DNA of 48,024 bases from Streptomyces hyderabadensis (GTDB lineage: Bacteria > Actinomycetota > Actinomycetes > Streptomycetales > Streptomycetaceae): the NCBI RefSeq assembly GCF_020404845.1, contig NZ_JAIOJZ010000056.1, positions 1-48,024 of the forward strand, given 5' to 3'. Numbering within the stretch: position 1 is the first letter of the stretch; every line of letters begins with the position of its first letter. The position numbers and the translations under genes were made by a program. The notes below the pieces were generated by a model. That model did no database searches. It was given only the letters and a program-made list of their open reading frames with translations, and was not told the origin of the DNA. Positions 13,963 to 23,549 of the stretch are shown piece after piece.

Positions 13963-15513
13963 TCAGAAGAGCCCGGTGTCGGCGAAGCGCAGGATCAGCT
14001 GGGGCGCGCCGGAGAGGGCGACGGCGAGGACCGCGGTCACGGTGATCGCGGCCGTGAGGGGAGCGGGGGCTCGGTGGCCGGCGGTCGCGTCCTTCGGCGC
14101 CCGGAACAGCAGAGCCGTCCATTGGAGGTAGTAGAAGAGCGCGATCACGACGTTGACGGCCATGACGACGGCCAGCCAGCCCAGTCCGGCGTCGACGGCC
14201 GCGGTGAACACCGTGACCTTGGCGAAGAGGCCGATGACGCCGGGCGGCAGACCGGCGAGGCAGAGCAGGAAGAAGGCCAGGAGCAGGGCTGTGAGGGGGT
14301 TGGACGCGTACAGGCCGCGGTAGTCCGCGACGCGGTTGAGGGCCCTCGTGCGGCCCACCAGCGCGGCCACCGCGAAGGCGCCGAGGTTCACCGCGGCGTA
14401 CATGAGGGCGTAGGCGACGGTCGAGCCGATCGAGTGCTCGGGATCGTCGGAGTACGCGGCGGCGGCGATCGGCACCAGCAGGTAGCCGGCCTGGCCGACG
14501 GACGACCAGGCGAGCAGGCGTACCGCGCTGTACGCGCGCGTGGCCTGCTGCCGGAGGGCGCCGACGTTGCCGACGGTCATGGTGAGGGCGGCCAGTGCCG
14601 CGAGGGCGGGGCCCCAGACGTCCGCGTAGGACGGCAGCGCGACGACGGTGACCAGGATCAGGCCGGAGAAGCCGACCGCCTTGCCGATCACGGACAGATA
14701 GGCGGCGATCGGCAGGGGGGCGCCCACGTACGTGTCGGGCACCCAGAAGTGGAAGGGGACGGCGGCCGTCTTGAAGGCGAAACCGACGAGGGTGAGGACG
14801 ACGCCGGTCTGGGCGAGGGTGGTGAACTGCCCGTCGACGTGCTGGATGCGGTCGGCCACCTGGGTGAGGTAGAGGGTGCCGGTGGTGGCGTACACGAAGC
14901 TGATGCCCATGAGGCTGACCGCGGTCGCGGTGACCGAGGAGAGGAAGAACTTCAGGGCCGCTTCGGAGGACCTGCGGTCGCCCTGCCGGAGGCCGACGAG
15001 GGCGAAGGCGGGCAGGGAGGCGACCTCCAGGGCGACGATCAGGGTGGCGAGGTCGCGGGAGGCGGGCAGGAGGGCGGCGCCGGCCGCGGAGGAGAGCAGC
15101 AGGAACCAGAACTCGCCCTCGGGCAGTCCCCGCTCGGCGTCCTTCACGGCGGTGACGGACAGCAGGGCGGTGAGCAGGGCGCCGCCGAGGACGAGGAACT
15201 GGATGGCGAGGGTGAAGGTGTCCGCGGTGTAGCTGCAGACGCCGGGCTCGCCGGACAGGCAGAACGTCGAGCGGTCGTCGTTCACCAGGGGCAGCAGCAT
15301 GAGGGCCGAGGCGGCGAGTCCGGCGATCGAGATCCAGCCGAGCAGCGGCTTGCGGGCGTCCTTGACGAACAGGTCGGTGACGAGCACGACGAGGCCCACG
15401 ACGGCCGTGATGGTGGGCGGCGCGATGGCGAGCCAGTCGACGGACTGGACGAGGTTCTGGGCCAGTGGCTGCGCCAGGGCTGCCTCGGCGAGGGGCTGGG
15501 CCGGGAAGCTCAT
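13963..15513 (-). CDS. nuoN: NADH-quinone oxidoreductase-like subunit N (second copy type)
   Basis: Antiporter-like proton-pumping membrane subunit of 516 residues. Many hydrophobic helices are visible, with the family motif region VGFAFKTAAVPFHFWVPDTYVGAPLPIAAYLSVIGKAVGF. This carries the Lys and Pro of the broken helix and the PDxY/G sequence shared by NuoL, NuoM and NuoN. ATG overlaps the nuoM stop by 4 bp (ATGA). Last gene of the operon, followed by the hairpin at 13909-13949. A full 14-gene nuo operon is expected elsewhere in such a genome (known for Streptomyces), so this is the paralogous, reduced set. Confidence 0.93.
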   Translation of the reverse strand: MSFPAQPLAEAALAQPLAQNLVQSVDWLAIAPPTITAVVGLVVLVTDLFVKDARKPLLGWISIAGLAASALMLLPLVNDDRSTFCLSGEPGVCSYTADTFTLAIQFLVLGGALLTALLSVTAVKDAERGLPEGEFWFLLLSSAAGAALLPASRDLATLIVALEVASLPAFALVGLRQGDRRSSEAALKFFLSSVTATAVSLMGISFVYATTGTLYLTQVADRIQHVDGQFTTLAQTGVVLTLVGFAFKTAAVPFHFWVPDTYVGAPLPIAAYLSVIGKAVGFSGLILVTVVALPSYADVWGPALAALAALTMTVGNVGALRQQATRAYSAVRLLAWSSVGQAGYLLVPIAAAAYSDDPEHSIGSTVAYALMYAAVNLGAFAVAALVGRTRALNRVADYRGLYASNPLTALLLAFFLLCLAGLPPGVIGLFAKVTVFTAAVDAGLGWLAVVMAVNVVIALFYYLQWTALLFRAPKDATAGHRAPAPLTAAITVTAVLAVALSGAPQLILRFADTGLF

Positions 15514-17090
15514 CGGGTGCCTCCTGAGAGGAGCTGCTGCACGGCCGGGTCGGTCAGCCCGAGGAGGGTCCTGGGCCACAGTCCGGCGACGACGGTGAGG
15601 GCGACGAGCGGCGTCCAGGCGGCGAACTCGTACACGCGTACGTCGGCGAGCTTCGGCTGCGGGGCGTCCTGCGGTACGGCGCCCATGCAGACGCGGCGGA
15701 CCACGATCAGCATGTACGCGGCCGTCAGCAGGGTGCCGAACGCGGCGATCGCCATGAAGGTGAGGAAGGCGGGGCGGTTCAGGTCCCGGGCCGGGTCGAA
15801 GGCACCGAACAGGGTGAGCATCTCGCCCCAGAACCCGGCCAGGCCCGGCAGACCGAGCGAGGCGACCGCGGCGAAGGCGAGCAGTCCGCCGAGGCGCGGC
15901 GCCTTGCCGTACAGGGCGTGGCCGGACTCCTCGGCGAGGGCGTCGAGGTCGGTGGTGCCGGTGCGGTCCTTGAGCGCGCCGACGACGAAGAAGAGCAGGC
16001 CGGTGATGAGGCCGTGGGCGATGTTGGCGAACAGGGCGCCGTTCACGCCGGTCGGGGTCATGGTCGCGATGCCGAGCAGGACGAAGCCCATGTGGCCGAC
16101 GGAGGAGTAGGCGATGAGGCGCTTGAGGTCGCCCTTCGCGCCCCTCCTGGCGAGGGCCAGACAGGCCAGGGAGCCGTAGATGATGCCGACGACCGCGAAG
16201 GCGGCGAGGTAGGGCGCGAAGGTGCGGAAACCGTCCGGCGCCACCGGGAGCAGGATCCGGACGAACCCGTACGTGCCCATCTTCAGCAGCACGCCGGCCA
16301 GCAGGACCGAGCCGACGGTCGGCGCGGCGGTGTGGGCGTCGGGCAGCCAGCTGTGCAACGGCCACATCGGGGTCTTGACCGCGAGCCCGATCCCGATCGC
16401 GAGAACGGCGATGACCTGCACGGATGTGGTCAGCGACCGGCCGTTGTCAGTGGCGAGTGCCACCATGTCGAATGTGCCCGCCGTGATTCCGATCAGGAGC
16501 AGGCCGAGCAGCATGACGACGGAGCCGAGGAGCGTGAAGAGGATGAATTTCCAGGCGGCCCCGGCCCGTCCCTCGCCGCCCCAGCGGGCGATGAGGAAGT
16601 ACATCGGGATGAGGACCGTCTCGAAGGCGAGGAAGAACAGGACCAGATCGAGGACGGCGAAGGTCGCGAGGGTGCCGGACTCCAGGACGAGCAGCAGCGC
16701 GACGAATGCCTTCGGGCTCGGGCCCGACGGCATCTTCGAGTACGAGTAGAGCGCGCAGAGGAAGGTCAGCAGCGCGGTCAGGACCAGCAGGGGGAGGGAG
16801 ATGCCGTCGATGCCGAGGTGGATGCGCACGTCGAGTGCGGGGATCCAGCTGATGTCCGTGCTGGCCTGCATCTTCGACGGATGGTCGTGGTCGAAGCCGA
16901 GCACGAGGACGATCGCGGCGATGAGGACGGCGCCGGTGACGGTGACGCCGTGCCGGAGTACGGCCTGCTCGGGTGACTTCCCCTTCAGCCCGGGCGGGGC
17001 CGGCAGCAGGGCGGCGGCGGCACCGAGGAGCGGGCCCACGACGATGAACGCGAGAAGGACCTGCATCACGGACTCGTTGATATCGATCAC
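15510..17090 (-). CDS. nuoM: NADH-quinone oxidoreductase-like subunit M
   Basis: Membrane subunit of 526 residues. It has the catalytic-looking antiporter segments SLPLLVLTALLTFLC, AVKTPMWPLHSWLPDAHTAAPTVGSVLLAG and KRLIAYSSVGHMGFVLLG. The Lys of KTP and the Glu of FAFETVLIP are proton-path residues known from E. coli NuoM. Length is close to the usual 500-530. The ATG lies 6 bp after the nuoL stop and the gene overlaps nuoN by 4 bp. Confidence 0.95.
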   Translation of the reverse strand: MIDINESVMQVLLAFIVVGPLLGAAAALLPAPPGLKGKSPEQAVLRHGVTVTGAVLIAAIVLVLGFDHDHPSKMQASTDISWIPALDVRIHLGIDGISLPLLVLTALLTFLCALYSYSKMPSGPSPKAFVALLLVLESGTLATFAVLDLVLFFLAFETVLIPMYFLIARWGGEGRAGAAWKFILFTLLGSVVMLLGLLLIGITAGTFDMVALATDNGRSLTTSVQVIAVLAIGIGLAVKTPMWPLHSWLPDAHTAAPTVGSVLLAGVLLKMGTYGFVRILLPVAPDGFRTFAPYLAAFAVVGIIYGSLACLALARRGAKGDLKRLIAYSSVGHMGFVLLGIATMTPTGVNGALFANIAHGLITGLLFFVVGALKDRTGTTDLDALAEESGHALYGKAPRLGGLLAFAAVASLGLPGLAGFWGEMLTLFGAFDPARDLNRPAFLTFMAIAAFGTLLTAAYMLIVVRRVCMGAVPQDAPQPKLADVRVYEFAAWTPLVALTVVAGLWPRTLLGLTDPAVQQLLSGGTR

Positions 17091-17096
17091 GCCTGC

Positions 17097-19091
17097 TCAC
17101 GCTCCCGTGGCGACGAGGACGGCGGCGACCGCGAGGACGACGGTGCCGGCGAGCAGCGCGCTCACATAGGTCTGCACATTGCCGGTCTGGGCACGCCGTA
17201 CGGCGGCCCCGAGCAGGCGGGGCAGTCCGCCCGCCGCGCGTACGTAGGTGTCGACGACCTCGCGGTCGAGGAACCGGACGAGGCTCGCGCCTGCCTGGAC
17301 CGGGCGGACGAAGAGGGCCGTGTACACCGCGTCCAGGTGGAAGCCGACGGCAGCGTGCCGGTGCACCGGGCCCAGCAGGAGGCGTCCCGGGTCCGAGGGG
17401 TCGGGCGCGGAGGCGAGGTCTCCGTAGGCGGGCCGGTGGGCGGCGATGGCCTCGGCCTCCACCAGGGCGGCGTCGCCCTCGGGATGGGCCGCTACGGCGC
17501 CCAGCGGGGTGCGGGCCGCGAGCGCCGAGGTGTGCCGCCAGGCGGCGTAGGTGACGATGCCGCCCACCAGGGCCACTCCCGTGCCCAGCACGGAGGTGGT
17601 GAGGGTCGGGGTGAGGTCGTGGCCGTCGAACCAGTCGGGCAGCAGCCGGAAGGCTAGTCCGCCCAGAGCGAGTGAGGGGAGGGCCAGTACCCAGAGCACC
17701 GCGTTCATGACCACCGGCTGCCTGCCGTGGTCGGGGGCCTCGGCGCCGCGGCCGCGGAAGGCCAGCAGCCACAGGCGGGTGGCGTAGGCGGCGGTGAGCA
17801 GGGCCGTGACGAGGCCGGCGACGAGGACGGTCCAGCCCGCGGCACCGGGTGCGTGCTCGGTGTGGCCGGTGGCGACGTGCTCCGCGGCGCCGAGGACGGA
17901 CTCCTTGGAGAAGAAGCCGCTGAAGGGCGGGATCGCGGCGAGCGCGAGCAGGGCCACGGTCATCGTCCAGTAGGCGTCCGGGACGCGGTCGCGCAGGCCC
18001 CGCATGCGCGACATGGCGGCCAGCGAGTTGGTGCCGGCGGCGTGGATGATCACGCCGGCGGCGAGGAACAGGAGCGCCTTGAAGGCGCCGTGGGTGAGGA
18101 GGTGGAAGACGGCGGCACCCCGGTCGCCGGTGGCGAGGGCACCGGTCATGTAGCCGAGCTGTCCGATCGTCGAGTAGGCCAGGACGCGTTTGATGTCGTC
18201 CTGGGCGAGCGCGGCGAGCGCGGAGCCGACCATGGTGACGGCGGCCATGACGGCGAGGACGACCATCGCGGCCCCGGAGGCCTCGAAGAGCGGAAGGAGC
18301 CGGGCGACGAAGTACACACCGGCGGCGACCATCGTCGCGGCGTGGATCAGCGCGGAGACGGGCGTCGGGCCCGCCATCGCGTCGGGCAGCCAGGTGTGCA
18401 GGGGGAACTGCGCCGACTTGCCCGCCACCCCGGCCAGGAGCAGCAGGGCGATCAGCGTCGGGTGGTCGAGGGAGTCGCTCGCGACCGCGCCGAGGATCTT
18501 GGTGATGCGGAAGGAGCCGACCTCGGTCGCCAGGGCCAGCAGGCCGATCAGGAAGGGGACGTCGCCGAGCTTGGTCACCAGGAAGGCCTTGAGGGAGGCG
18601 GCGCGGGCCTCCGGGGTCTCCCAGTAGTGGCCGACCAGGAAGTACGAGCAGATGCCCATGATCTCCCAGCCGACCAGCAGCACCATCAGGTCGCCGGAGT
18701 AGACGACGAGGAACATGGCGGAGGTGAACAGGGAGACGAGGGCGGCGTAGGAGGGGTAGCGCGGGTCGTCGCGCAGGTAGCCCGTCGAGTAGAGCTGCAC
18801 GCAGGTGGCGACGGTGCCGACCAGGATGGCGACGAGGGCGGCGAAGCCGTCGATGTGCAGGGCGAGTTCGACGGGGACCGAACCGGTGGGCGTCAGCTCC
18901 GTGACGGCGTCGACGGCCCGTCCGCCGCCCTGCCGGGCCGCCACGAGTACGGCGAGGACGAGGGCGGCCAGCGTCGGCAGCACGGCGAGGGGACGGACGA
19001 ACCCGGGCGCCGACCGGCCCAGCAGGAGACCGGCGGCAGCCCCGAGGAAGGGCAGGAGGGGGACGAGTACGGCGAGGGTGGTCGTGGTCAC
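17097..19091 (-). CDS. nuoL: NADH-quinone oxidoreductase-like subunit L
   Basis: The largest pump subunit, 664 residues. Visible motifs include [43 protein letters not shown] (conserved Glu), [41 protein letters not shown], and [18 protein letters not shown]. The long C-terminal part is present, consistent with a lateral helix. GTG overlaps the nuoK stop by 4 bp. The complete set of pump subunits argues that the complex still translocates protons, even though the electron-input subunits are missing. Confidence 0.95.
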
Positions 19092-19480
19092 GCGGTGGCC
19101 TCAGCCTTCTCGGCGGCCGTCCCGGTCGCGGGGGTGTCGGTGTCGGGGCCGTCCGGTTCGTGGCCCTCGGCGGTGTCGCGGAGCTTGTCGATGTCGGAGG
19201 TGCCGCGGTTGCGGTGGACGGCGAGGACGATCGCCAGGCCGATGCCGATCTCGGCGGCCGCGATGGCGATGGTGAACAGGGTCAGGGCCTGGCCGGAGTG
19301 CAGGGTCTCTTCCGCGGCCCTGCTGAGCCAGACGTCGAAGGCGACCAGGTTGAGGTTGACGGCGTTGAGCATCAGCTCGACCGACATCAGGACCAGGATC
19401 GCGTTGCGGCGGGCGAGGACGCCGTAGAGGCCCGTGCAGAACAGGAGGGCGGAGAGGACGGCTGGATAGGCGAGGTGCAT
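19088..19480 (-). CDS. nuoK: NADH-quinone oxidoreductase-like subunit K
   Basis: The product is 130 residues. The three-helix core has the two membrane-buried Glu residues of the family ([13 protein letters not shown] and [12 protein letters not shown]), followed by an acidic, Thr/Pro-rich cytosolic tail of about 30 residues. The tail makes it longer than the roughly 100-residue norm. ATG shares one base with the nuoJ stop (TGATG). Confidence 0.95.
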
Positions 19481-20079
19481 CAGCGGACACCGCCCTGCTG
19501 CCCTTGGGGGGTTCCGGCCCGGGACACTTCGTCCGCGCGGGCCGCCTTGGTCCTGCGGGACAGGACGATGGCGCCGACCAGGGCGGCGAGGAGGAGGACC
19601 GAGAGGGCTTCGAAGGGGAGGACCCAGTTCTGGAAGAGACTCGCGCCGGTGACGGCGGTGGAGCCGGCCGCCGGGCCGTCCAGCTCGATCCAGGTGGTGC
19701 GGAAGGCGTCGACGACGACCCACACCAGGGCCGCCGCGGAGGCCACCGCCACGGTGAGCGCGGCCCAGCGGTTGCCCGAGTCCGCGTCCGGGGAGCGGCC
19801 GATGGGCGCCCTGGTGAGCATCAGGCCGAACAGGATGAGGACGACGACGGCACCGACGTAGATGAGGACCTGGACCCAGGCGATGAACTCGGCGGTGAGC
19901 AGCAGGTATTCGACGGCGAGGCCGCCCAGGGCCACCACGAGCCACAGGGCGGCGTGGACGAGTTGGCGGGTGGTGACGGTGAGGACGGCGGCTCCGAGGG
20001 TGACCAGGCCGACGAGGAGGAAGGCGATCTCCACGCCGGTCGGGGACAGGAAGCCGTGGGATGCGGCGGCGAGGGTCAC
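19480..20079 (-). CDS. nuoJ: NADH-quinone oxidoreductase-like subunit J
   Basis: Membrane subunit of 199 residues with five predicted helices, including the conserved [29 protein letters not shown] segment with its pi-bulge region. GTG overlaps the nuoI stop by 4 bp. The C-terminal 20 residues are hydrophilic and Gln/Gly-rich. Confidence 0.93.
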
Positions 20080-20636
20080 GTCCGGTCCTCCTGCCCGGGC
20101 TGGTCCGCCCGCTGCTGTGCGGCCAGCTTGTCGGCTGCCTTGCGGGCGGCGGCGACTTCCTTGGGCTCCTCCGCGCCGGGGTCGAGGGCGGGCGGGGCCG
20201 GCACGGTCCACATCCACTCGCGGAGCTTGTCCCGCTCGTGGGTGAGGTCGCGGATGTCGGTCTCGGCGTACTCGAACTCCGGGGACCAGAACAGGGCGTC
20301 GAAAGGACAGACCTCGATGCAGATGCCGCAGTACATGCACAGGGAGAAGTCGATGGCGAAGCGGTCGAGGACGTTGCGGCTGCGGTCGCGTCCGCCGGGG
20401 GTGGTCGCCGGGACCGTCTCCTTGTGGGAGTCGATGTAGATGCACCAGTCGGGGCACTCGCGGGCGCACAGCATGCAGACCGTGCAGTTCTCCTCGAACA
20501 GGCCGATCACCCCGCGGGTACGGGGCGGCAGTTCGGGCTGGGCGTCCGGGTACTGCTCGGTGACGGTCTTCCGCGTCATCGTGCGCAGGGTGACGGCCAG
20601 GCCCTTGGCCAGGCCGCTGCCGGGGACGGGGGCCAT
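20076..20636 (-). CDS. nuoI: NADH-quinone oxidoreductase-like subunit I (2x[4Fe-4S])
   Basis: Ferredoxin-like subunit of 186 residues. It carries two full 4Fe-4S motifs, [15 protein letters not shown] and [12 protein letters not shown], the ligands of clusters N6a and N6b that pass electrons to NuoB. The sequence CPDWCIYI in the first motif adds an extra Cys not usual in NuoI. The C-terminal tail is Ala/Lys/Glu-rich. ATG shares its first base with the nuoH stop (TAATG). Retention of both clusters with NuoE, NuoF and NuoG absent suggests electrons enter here from another donor such as reduced ferredoxin (inference). Confidence 0.95.
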
Positions 20637-21604
20637 TACGCGATCACCACCTTGACGATGCCGGTGAGGGCGATCTGGGCGAGGGAGAGGGGGACGAGGA
20701 GGGTCCAGGACAGTTTCTGGAGCTGGTCCTCGCGCAGGCGCGGGTAGGTGACGCGCAGCCAGATCACGACGAAGGCGAGGACGGCCGCCTTGAGCAGGGT
20801 CCACACCCAGCCGAGGCCGTCAGCGCCCCAGGGGCCGTGCCAGCCGCCCAGGAAGAGGACGGTGGTCAGACCGCACAGGACGACGATGCCGGCGTACTCG
20901 GCGAGGAGGAACAGGGCGAAGCGCAGGCCGGTGTACTCGGTGTAGGCGCCGAAGATGATCTCCGAGTCGGCGACCGGCATGTCGAACGGGGGCCGTTGCA
21001 GTTCGGCCAGCCCGGCGACGAAGAAGACGACCGCGCCGACGATCTGCCAGGGCAGCCACCACCACTCGAAGGCGTCGAGGATGCCGACGAGGGAGACCGT
21101 GCCGGCCGCCATGGCCACGGAGGCCGCGGTCAGCAGCATCGGGAGTTCGTACGCGAGGAGCTGGGCGGCGGTCCGCAGGCCGCCGAGGAGGGAGAACTTG
21201 TTGGCCGAGGACCAGCCCGCCATCAGCGAGCCGAGGACGCCCACGCCCATGACGGCGAGGACGAAGAAGACGCCCGCGTCGACGGCCTGACCGACTGCGC
21301 CCTCCCCGGGCCCGACCGGGATGGCCAGGAGCACCAGGAGGTACGGCAGCAGGGCCACGGCCGGGGCGAGCTGGAAGATGCGGCGGTCCGCGTCGGCGGG
21401 GACCACGTCCTCCTTCTGCGCGAACTTCACGCCGTCCGCGACGAGCTGGGCCCAGCCGTGGAAGCCACCCGCGTACATCGGGCCCAGGCGGCCCTGCATG
21501 TGGGCCATCACCTTGTGCTCGGTCTGGCCGACGATCAGGGGGAAGGCGAGGAAGACGACGAAGACGACCAGGAGGCGCAGGGTGACGTCGAGCGCGTCGT
21601 TCAC
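20636..21604 (-). CDS. nuoH: NADH-quinone oxidoreductase-like subunit H
   Basis: Membrane anchor of the quinone module, 322 residues. It holds the N-terminal EHKVMAHMQGRLGPMYAGGFHGWAQLVADGVK block and the DSEIIFGAYTEYTGLRFALFLLAEY block of the family, close to the quinone channel. The final basic LRVTYPRLREDQLQKLSWTLLVPLSLAQIALTG segment is typical. GTG overlaps the nuoC stop by 3 bp within GTGA, so there is no room for nuoD, nuoE, nuoF or nuoG between nuoC and nuoH. Confidence 0.95.
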   Translation of the reverse strand: MNDALDVTLRLLVVFVVFLAFPLIVGQTEHKVMAHMQGRLGPMYAGGFHGWAQLVADGVKFAQKEDVVPADADRRIFQLAPAVALLPYLLVLLAIPVGPGEGAVGQAVDAGVFFVLAVMGVGVLGSLMAGWSSANKFSLLGGLRTAAQLLAYELPMLLTAASVAMAAGTVSLVGILDAFEWWWLPWQIVGAVVFFVAGLAELQRPPFDMPVADSEIIFGAYTEYTGLRFALFLLAEYAGIVVLCGLTTVLFLGGWHGPWGADGLGWVWTLLKAAVLAFVVIWLRVTYPRLREDQLQKLSWTLLVPLSLAQIALTGIVKVVIA

Positions 21605-22923
21605 TGCGGGCCTCCTGGGGAGTTCGGCGGATCGGGCGGAGTGTCGGCGTCCGTGTCCGTGTCCGTGTCCGTGTCTGTGTCTGTACCTGTGTCCGTGCCG
21701 CCGGGGGTGTCGGGCTCCTGGGGGGCTTCCGACCCGTGCTGAGCGTCGGGCCCGTCGGGACCATCCGGCGACTCGCGGGGCGCCTCGGACCGGTCCGGAG
21801 CCGCCGACGACTCGCTGGCAGCCTTCGGCTCATCGGCGGCGGCAGGCTCGTCGAACGCCGGGCGGGCGTGGTGCCACGGGGCATCGGGGCTGCGCGGGGT
21901 CGAAGGCGCCGGCTTCGGCGCCGGCTCCTCGGTGGGGGAGGACGCGGCGTCGGAGGCCTCCCGCTGGCTCGCCGAGCCCTGCGACGCGCTCCGGGTGCGC
22001 CGGGGGCTCACCGCCCCCGCGGGGTCCTGCTGTCCGGTGGCCGGATCGGCGGTGGGCCCGTCCGTCGGGGCGGCCGCTCGCTGGGAGGCGGAGCCCTGGC
22101 TCGCGCTGCGGGACCGCCGCGGTGCCGGTGCCGCCGCCGGTTCCCCGGCCGGGGCGGCCTGGCTGACCGAGCCCTCGGCGGCCGTACGGGACCGGCGCGG
22201 CGCGGCCGGGGTCTCGCTGCCGGGAGCCGTCTGGCCGACGGAGCCCTCGGCGGCCGTACGGGAACGGCGGGCGGGGCGTTCGCCCGCACCGCGTACCGGG
22301 CGCTCCCCGGTCGCGCGCCCCGTACCTCGGGCCGGGCGCGCGGGGGCGGGAGGCAGCTGGCCCTTCAGCGGGCCCCACTCGTTGGGATCCGGTACGCCCG
22401 GCGGCAGCATCTGGCGCCGACGGGGACCGCCGTGGTCGGACTCGCCGGGTTCCTTGGCCCCGGGCCAGGCCTTGGCGACGCGGGCGGCGAGGACGAAGTC
22501 CTTGCGCAGCGGGTGGCCCTCGAAGCCCTCCGGCAGGAGCAGGTGGTCCAGCGCGGGGTGGTCCGCGAAGGCGACACCGAACATCTCGTGGGTCTCGCGC
22601 TCGTGCCAGGCCGCGCCCGCGTACACCGCGACGGCGGTGGGCAGGACCGGGGCGTCGTGCGGGACGGTGGTACGCAGCAGCAGCCTGCGTACCGGTCCCA
22701 GCGCCACGACGTGCGCCGCGACGCGGAACCCGGTGCCCGGCTCGTCGACCGCGCTCAGCCAGTCGAAGTACGTACAGCCGAGCCGGTCGCGCGCCGTCTC
22801 CAGGGCGGTGATCCACGACGTGGGCGGCACGTCGACGGTCAGCAGGTCGTACGACTCCGCCGCCGCGGCGTCCGGACCGAAGAGGTCCGCGGCGTCCGCG
22901 GGGAGCCAGCCGACGGCGGTCAT
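21601..22923 (-). CDS. nuoC: Complex I 30-kDa-like subunit (NuoC) with long repetitive tail
   Basis: The product is 440 residues. Residues 1-150 are a NuoC domain with the signature ERETHEMFGVAFADHP and PEGFEGHPLRKDFVL. From about 190 on the protein is low-complexity Pro/Ala/Arg/Ser/Glu with four imperfect copies of RRSRTAAEGSVxQ or RRSRSASQGSASQ (219-231, 243-255, 269-281, 308-320). It then becomes acidic and ends in a Thr-Asp dipeptide run (about 412-427). Typical NuoC is only 180-250 residues. No fused NuoD domain is present. ATG overlaps the nuoB stop (ATGA). The tail looks intrinsically disordered and its role is unknown. Confidence 0.88.
   Translation of the reverse strand: MTAVGWLPADAADLFGPDAAAAESYDLLTVDVPPTSWITALETARDRLGCTYFDWLSAVDEPGTGFRVAAHVVALGPVRRLLLRTTVPHDAPVLPTAVAVYAGAAWHERETHEMFGVAFADHPALDHLLLPEGFEGHPLRKDFVLAARVAKAWPGAKEPGESDHGGPRRRQMLPPGVPDPNEWGPLKGQLPPAPARPARGTGRATGERPVRGAGERPARRSRTAAEGSVGQTAPGSETPAAPRRSRTAAEGSVSQAAPAGEPAAAPAPRRSRSASQGSASQRAAAPTDGPTADPATGQQDPAGAVSPRRTRSASQGSASQREASDAASSPTEEPAPKPAPSTPRSPDAPWHHARPAFDEPAAADEPKAASESSAAPDRSEAPRESPDGPDGPDAQHGSEAPQEPDTPGGTDTGTDTDTDTDTDTDADTPPDPPNSPGGPQ
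21649..21698. repeat. Hexameric microsatellite within nuoC
   Basis: Tandem 6-bp units CCGTGT/CTGTGT on the plus strand encode the Thr-Asp run at the NuoC C-terminus on the minus strand. Such an array can vary in length by slippage without breaking the frame. Confidence 0.8.
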
Positions 22924-23549
22924 CGGCCCTCCTCCGCGTCGGAGGCCGGGGCCGGGTCCGGGGCCGACACGGGCGGCCGTACCAGACCGCTGCGCAGCGC
23001 GGCCGTCGACGGCCGGGGCGAGGTGCCGTACCGCTCCCCCAGCGACTCCCGCGCGATCTTCTCCTGGAGCTTGAGGATGCCCTGGAGCAGCGCCTCGGGG
23101 CGCGGCGGGCAGCCGGGCACGTAGACGTCGACGGGGATGATCTGGTCGACGCCCTTGGTCACCGAGTAGGAGTCCCAGTAGGGGCCGCCGCAGTTGGAGC
23201 AGGCGCCGAAGGAGATGACGTACTTCGGCTCGGGCATCTGCTCGTACAGGCGCTTGACGGCCGGAGCCATCTTGTCGGTCACGGTGCCCGAGACGACCAT
23301 CAGGTCGGCCTGGCGGGGGCCGGGCGCGAACGGGATCACACCGAGCCGGATGAAGTCGTGGCGGGCCATCGACGCGGCGATGAACTCGATCGCGCAGCAG
23401 GCGAGGCCGAAGTTGAAGACCCACAGCGAATAGCGGCGGCCCCAGTTCAGGACGACCTTCATCGGCTCCGGGGCGAGGCGGGCGAGCGTGCCCAGCCTCT
23501 TGGGCTCGGGGAGCGGCACGGGTGCGGGGTCGACGGGGTTCACGTCCAT
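22920..23549 (-). CDS. nuoB: NADH-quinone oxidoreductase-like subunit B (cluster N2)
   Basis: The product is 209 residues. All four ligands of the terminal 4Fe-4S cluster N2 are present: the tandem Cys pair in FGLACCAIEF, ACSNCGGPYWDSY and VYVPGCPPRPEALL. It includes the quinone-facing MARHDFIRLGVIPFAPGPRQADLMVVSGTVTDKM block. A Pro/Ala/Ser-rich tail of about 40 residues is extra. The start ATG lies inside the nuoA 3' end (10-bp overlap). Complete N2 ligands argue for a working electron path to quinone, although NuoD, which lines half of the quinone pocket, is not encoded here. Confidence 0.95.
   Translation of the reverse strand: MDVNPVDPAPVPLPEPKRLGTLARLAPEPMKVVLNWGRRYSLWVFNFGLACCAIEFIAASMARHDFIRLGVIPFAPGPRQADLMVVSGTVTDKMAPAVKRLYEQMPEPKYVISFGACSNCGGPYWDSYSVTKGVDQIIPVDVYVPGCPPRPEALLQGILKLQEKIARESLGERYGTSPRPSTAALRSGLVRPPVSAPDPAPASDAEEGR

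Noticed and set aside
12895..16110. A 1071-codon open frame on the plus strand opposite htpX and the nuo genes
   Set aside because: It is the antisense of clear nuoM, nuoN and htpX coding sequence. The composition (runs of Gly, Glu, Arg, Gln) is typical of reading GC-rich genes backwards, and no domain is visible.
17727..19427. Long plus-strand frame opposite nuoL/nuoK
   Set aside because: Same reason: a shadow of nuoL and nuoK with no independent start signal or conserved motif.
21600..21610. A hidden or frame-shifted nuoD between nuoC and nuoH
   Set aside because: The nuoC stop and nuoH start overlap, leaving no space. The NuoC tail in all frames shows no 49-kDa subunit motif.
21649..21698. 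Short tandem repeats considered as a CRISPR array
   Set aside because: Units are 6 bp with no spacers and they code for the Thr-Asp run of NuoC. No cas genes are nearby.
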